From NCBI GenBank assembly GCA_023213315.1, contig JAKCPI010009545.1:186001-250000 (forward strand): a stretch of 64,000 bases of DNA, given 5' to 3'. Position 1 is the stretch's first letter. Every line of letters begins with the position of its first letter. The notes beneath the pieces were generated by a model, which saw nothing but the letters and a program-made list of their open reading frames with translations, made no database searches and was not told where the DNA came from. The position numbers and the translations under genes were made by a program. This DNA is from Euborellia annulipes (taxonomy: Eukaryota > Arthropoda > Insecta > Dermaptera > Anisolabididae). This document shows positions 55,861-64,000 of the stretch, piece after piece.

Positions 55861-57172
55861 AAAAAAAGTGCAGAAGGTGGATTTGAACTCGCGAAGTTTG
55901 GTTACTTGAGAATGGAAAAAAATTGCTTGCTGACGAATTAACCACTTGAGCCACTCTTTACTTAATCGCTCTAGAGAGAAATAAGCCATATAAGAAACAT
56001 GAAATAAAAGAAGTATTAAAAAAATGTTAATATTCCACATATGATATATCATTTTTTATTACTTTTTATGCGGATTAATAATTTATAATAAAAATTTCCA
56101 TAGCGCACATAGTTTTCAAATTATTCAATGGGCAAACGTCAGATTGTTTATGCCTTGATGTAATTAAAACAAAAACTCTATCTAACATATGATACATGTC
56201 ATTAATTCTTGAATTCCCCCTGATTCCAGAGAACTAAACCCCTTTTAATTATTTGATCTAATTTGGGAGTTATTGGCGATCAAAGTTAAGCTTATTTTCG
56301 ACCTTAATGGCATCAACACTCAATTTTCTATATTATCGAAAAAGCTTATTTAGCATTGTCTGATTAAAACCAAATTTATACCAGAGATTTATAATTGAAA
56401 AATGAGCTTTTTTCTAAAGTTTCATTGAGATTGGTAAAGAAATAAATAAAATATTGACTATTTTGTAAATTGAGTTTTAGAATTCGCGATCCCGGATATG
56501 TAAAGAGAGCCGTCTATGAACCGGGTCTAGGCTTCTATCTGAGATCCCAAATTCTAAAACTCAATTTACAAAATAGCCAATATTTTATTTATTTCTTTAC
56601 CAATCTCGATGAAACTTTAGAAAAAAACTCATTTTTTAATTATAAATCTCTGGTAAAAATTTGGTTTTAATCAGACAATGCTAAATAAGCTTTTTCGATA
56701 ATATAGAATTTTGAGTGTTGATGTCATTAAGGGCGAAAATAAGCTTAACTTTGATCGCCAATAACTCCCAAATTAGATCATATAATTAAAAGGGCTTTAG
56801 TTCTCTGGAATCAGGGGGAATTCAAGAATTAATGACATCTATCATATGTTAGATAGAATTTTTTGTTTAATTACATCAAGGCATAAACAATCTGACGTTT
56901 GCCCATTGAATTATTTGAAAACTATGGATTCTATTAAAATTTAGACTATAAATTATTAATCCGCATAAAAAGTAATAAAAAATGATATATCATATGTGGA
57001 ATATTAACATTTTTTTAATACTTCTTTTATTTCATGTTTGTTATATGGCTTATTTCTCTCTAGAGCAATTAAGTAAAGAGTGGCTCAAGTGGTTAATTCG
57101 TCATCAAGCAATTTTTTTCCATCCTCAAGAAACCAAACTTCGCGAGTTCAAATCCACCTCATGCACTTTTTT
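55861..57172. repeat. 1.3-kb foldback with tRNA-like ends
   Basis: Arms of about 620 bp (55861-56484 and 56549-57172) are inverted copies with scattered differences, around a loop of about 65 bp. Each outer end is tRNA-like. On the left (minus strand, about 55873-55960) and the right (plus strand, about 57078-57165) the arms read gagtggctcaagtggttaa (A box) and later cgcgagttcaaatccacc (B box). Matching 84- and 73-residue frames in the arms are by-products. Confidence 0.9.
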
Positions 57173-57910
57173 TTTTAATCATATTATCAATGCACCTCCA
57201 TAGGAATACATAGGCTGGGTTCGCCACCGGACTCAACTCAAGTCAAGTCAGGTACCGGTGTGAATCTAACTTTATGGGGAGGGGGAAGGGGGGGGCGCAT
57301 GTTAGACACTTGCCACAGGCGCTTCATACCCTTGTTACGGCACTGTTAAACGACCACGTGAGTATTTTACTGATGTATTTTATCAGTTTTTTTAATTTTC
57401 TTAAAATCAGCTTTAACATTTCTTATTAAAATGTATAAATCAATTATTTTCTAAATACTAAAAGTCTCTTATTCCCCCCCCCCCCCCAAAAAAAAAAAAT
57501 TAATTGCAATAAGAAAGTTCTCAAGTACTTTTCTTTGTAATTAATAAATAATATGCCTTTTGAAGATGGCAAAACGTCTTTTTTTTAACTTTTTAAATTC
57601 GGGAAATATAATTATCATGTAAGAAATTTTTCACAATCTTTTAGTTATAACTCTATACGTTTTTAAGGGAGCCAAAGGGCCCACCCATAAATTTAAGATG
57701 TTTACCTATTCTTCTTAATTAGTATTGCTGAAGTTTGTTTACTTAGAAGAAAAGAAATTCAAAATTTTTTACTACTGAAGGAGTTCCATAAGGTCTCTTG
57801 AGTTATTTGAATATTTGTTACCTTATAATATTTAATAAATGTGCAGGAAATTATAATTTCCCCTGTGAAAGGTTGAGACAAACATAACTAAACTGACAAT
57901 TTTATGATTT

Positions 57911-57964
57911 TTACTTTCTCTTACCCTATATATGAAATATATCGAATATAGAGAGAGAAAGTAT
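57911..57964 (+). repeat. Head palindrome of the dispersed snap-back repeat
   Basis: tactttctcttacc ... agagagagaaagta only; the body is missing. A short body fragment in reverse order lies at 57356-57450. Confidence 0.65.
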
Positions 57965-57995
57965 TGTTTATATTTAGTCTTGATTCGGATCACTA

Positions 57996-58028
57996 GGATG
58001 GGGAGGGGAGGGGAGGGGGAGGGGGGCG
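57996..58028 (+). other. G-quadruplex-type tract
   Basis: A run of at least five G3-5 blocks separated by single A (ggatggggaggggagggg, continuing with further G blocks), ending in ggcgcccc. It fits the G4 consensus on the plus strand and lies 1.3 kb beyond the Ret stop codon. Confidence 0.6.
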
Positions 58029-58732
58029 CCCCAAAAACCTTCCATGAGTATACGCTTATGAAGGTGTAGATAGAAAAAAAAGTCATTCAATTCAATTTCG
58101 AAAATGCTTTTCCAAAATAAGACAAGCAAAATGCTAGATTTAAATAATTTTTACAAAATACATAAGAACATTTTTTAATTTTTCCAAAAAAATTTCGTAA
58201 AGCCCAAGTCATATTTTTTATTATTATACAATATGAGATTATGTTTCTAGAAAGCTTTTAATATTAATATCAATTTTTAATTTCTACTATTATTTAGAAA
58301 TATTAATAAATATCATTTTGACAATGATTTGAAGAAATGATATTTTTATATACAAACATTTACATATACTTATTCTAAAGATAGGTTGACTATTTTGTCC
58401 CGGATTTTATGGGACAGTGCATTCACTGTGTCCAGCATTAATTACACATCCCAGGTTCACGAATTCAAGTTTTGTTTTTTCTTATTTCTATGCGCATAAT
58501 AATTCAATCGAGAGACATCAAAAGCGATGTTATTGTAATCAAATCCATGTAAAAATAAGATAGTTTAAATACAATTTAATTAATTTTTTTTTTTTTAATT
58601 TTGTCTAACATTCATCTCAAGTCTATAAGTCTTTTTTCCCTTACTTTTATATACATAATTATTTATAATCAATAAAAGGAGAGGAAGTAAACCAAACAGA
58701 AAAGCCTCTATCGAAGGAAAATCCCGATAAAA

Positions 58733-58780
58733 GAAAACGTTTCAGATTTAATTAATTAAGTCATCATCAGTTCTTATGAG
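58733..58780 (-). ncRNA. Candidate hammerhead-like core
   Basis: On the minus strand: CTGATGA, a nearly self-complementary gacttaattaattaaatc (stem II), then GAAAC and GTT. Stem I pairing is not obvious. It is weaker than the cores at 15688 and 22080. Confidence 0.25.
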
Positions 58781-59302
58781 ATGAAATGAGAATAAATAAA
58801 TATTTATAATACAACAACATAAAAAAATTAGATCTTGCAATATACTCAATCTCAATAAATAGCAAAAGCACATAGAGTTACAATATAATATCATAGTTTC
58901 GGGTTGTCCGGGCTAAACTCGATCTTTTTTTTAAATTGAAAAACTAAAAAGACATCAATAAAGTACTAGTACCCGAATTTTCCCAAAGAAGGGAATTTTA
59001 AATTTGAAAAAAATCGTTAGAGCCGTTTTTAAGAAATGATGTGTTTGCAAATAAACAAAAGTACATTGCTCATTTAATAGTATAGGACAAGATAGTTTAT
59101 TTATTTTATTGGGATTTTCATTCGATAGATTCTCTCCTTTTATTGATCTAATCGTTCGACAGCCGCTTCTCTCATCGTCATCGTTAAATAAAATTATTGT
59201 AGTTCTGGGCCCCTAAAGCCGATGATACCTTTACTTTACACTGATCTGCGATGTTTTTAATTATCCCTTTAAATAATTTAAAAAATGTTATTAATTAATT
59301 AA

Positions 59303-63405
<4,103 letters not shown>

Positions 63406-63682
63406 CTATATCAGAAAAAAAATTCGTTTTATTAGTGTTAGGTGTTCCAATGCTTTATAATTTTTATTTGAATTAAAATTCTTTTCTTCTTTCGATGTCA
63501 AAGTGTAAAACTTTAAATTATAATTATAAAAAACATATATCTTTTTAAAAAAAAGTTTTTTAAGTCCTTTTCACACATTGCTGTCTAATTGGTGGTCAAT
63601 TTAATTTAATTTCATCTCTTATAACGGGATTTCTAATCATAATTTTTAATCAAAATTAGGAAATAGGATATGCCGATTAGTT

Positions 63683-63763
63683 TTAAGGTGCGCGTCTCGG
63701 GGTGCTAATTTTGGGAGATTCCAGCGCCCACAATTTTGAAGCTAACGACCTCAATTTTTTTTT
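63683..63763 (+). mobile_element. TTAA-ended MITE, truncated copy 4
   Basis: ttaaggtgcgcgtctcgggg through ttgaagctaacgacctcaat matches the first 80 bp of the copy at 43162, then stops abruptly at a T-run followed by caagagtcgcgggagcgactc, a small hairpin. Confidence 0.75.
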
Positions 63764-64000
63764 TAAATCAAGAGTCGCGGGAGCGACTCGTCGCCGAGCA
63801 AGTAAAAAGCAAAAAGAAAGCAAAGAAACTCTTAATACTACCATTTAGTTGATATTCCAATAGATGCCAATGGCCCATTGCATTTAGATGGACGAGTCGT
63901 CCCTAGACTATATTATCAAGAATGATTTTAAATCCTTAATAAAAGATAGGGACGTGAAAAAATTTTTTTGAGAAACTTTTCTCTTTCTGGGCGAATATCT
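63764..64000. other. Unassigned stretch at the right edge
   Basis: Contains a GC-rich hairpin (gagtcgcgggagcgactc) and, on the plus strand at about 63840-63924, a short open stretch LVDIPIDANGPLHLDGR without recognisable start or splice context. No Ret exon could be identified here. Confidence 0.3.

Larger units (their letters stand above)
55595..57345. mobile_element. hAT-like element of 1.75 kb built from two nested hairpins
   Basis: Ends cagggctgtaacgagggc and cccttgttacggcactg; flanks are ttaaacga on both sides (55587-55594, 57346-57353), a perfect 8-bp duplication. Inside are a short hairpin (55704-55826) and a 1.3-kb foldback (55861-57172). No transposase frame. It is related by its ends to 9068-9741. 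Confidence 0.9.

Noticed and set aside
55873..55960. Functional tRNA gene (Ser/Leu-like)
   Set aside because: A and B boxes are good, but the acceptor and anticodon stems do not pair properly and the sequence is part of a foldback arm. SINE-like head instead.
55798..57203. Two near-identical proteins of 84 and 73 residues (MIYHMWNINIF...)
   Set aside because: They are the same stretch in the two arms of a foldback and read through tRNA-like sequence. Non-coding repeat.
58733..58780. Transcription terminator hairpin for Ret
   Set aside because: Animal pol II genes do not use such hairpins, and the motif fits the recurrent hammerhead-like family better. AATAAA on the minus strand near 59100 is a more plausible 3' signal but was too uncertain to list.

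Overview
The window is strongly AT-rich animal DNA with large introns, short exons bounded by GT/AG, and a very dense load of small transposons. The three host genes look arthropod-like (an NRF-6 type acyltransferase, an invertebrate GPR158/179-type receptor and Ret), so an arthropod such as a crustacean, insect or arachnid is most likely; the species cannot be told from the sequence. All three genes are on the minus strand and are split into many exons, so almost none of their coding sequence shows as long open reading frames.

Layout. 243-3894: first five coding exons of a nose-resistant-to-fluoxetine (NRF-6)-like membrane acyltransferase, which continues past the left edge. 3895-23482: intergenic DNA made almost wholly of MITEs, foldback elements and a decayed non-LTR retrotransposon. 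23483-46310: thirteen coding exons that join in frame into a 740-residue class C orphan GPCR of the GPR158/GPR179 group (signal peptide, Cache-like ectodomain, Cys-rich EGF-like stalk, seven membrane helices, coiled-coil tail). Its 9.6-kb second intron holds a large foldback and a GC-rich, promoter-like island. 46311-59302: intergenic DNA with a complete Mag-type Ty3/Gypsy retrotransposon (135-bp identical LTRs, 5-bp target duplication), 5S-like and tRNA-like SINEs, and two unusual hAT-like elements. 59303-63405: the last seven coding exons of the receptor tyrosine kinase Ret (whole kinase domain and C-terminal tail); the 5' part lies beyond the right edge.

Repeats are the other main content. 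I find fourteen small elements with hAT-like terminal inverted repeats, eight of them with 8-bp target duplications matching at 7 or 8 positions; four copies of a roughly 400-bp MITE with TTAA ends; a roughly 660-bp dispersed repeat with a snap-back palindrome at each end, present in at least a dozen copies; several foldbacks of 0.24 to 1.3 kb; and a recurrent CTGANGA...GAAAC(GTC) motif resembling the hammerhead ribozyme core, placed in mirror image inside foldback repeats, as might be expected of remnants of Penelope-like elements. The three host genes have no obvious pathway in common beyond being membrane proteins, and nothing here suggests an operon.
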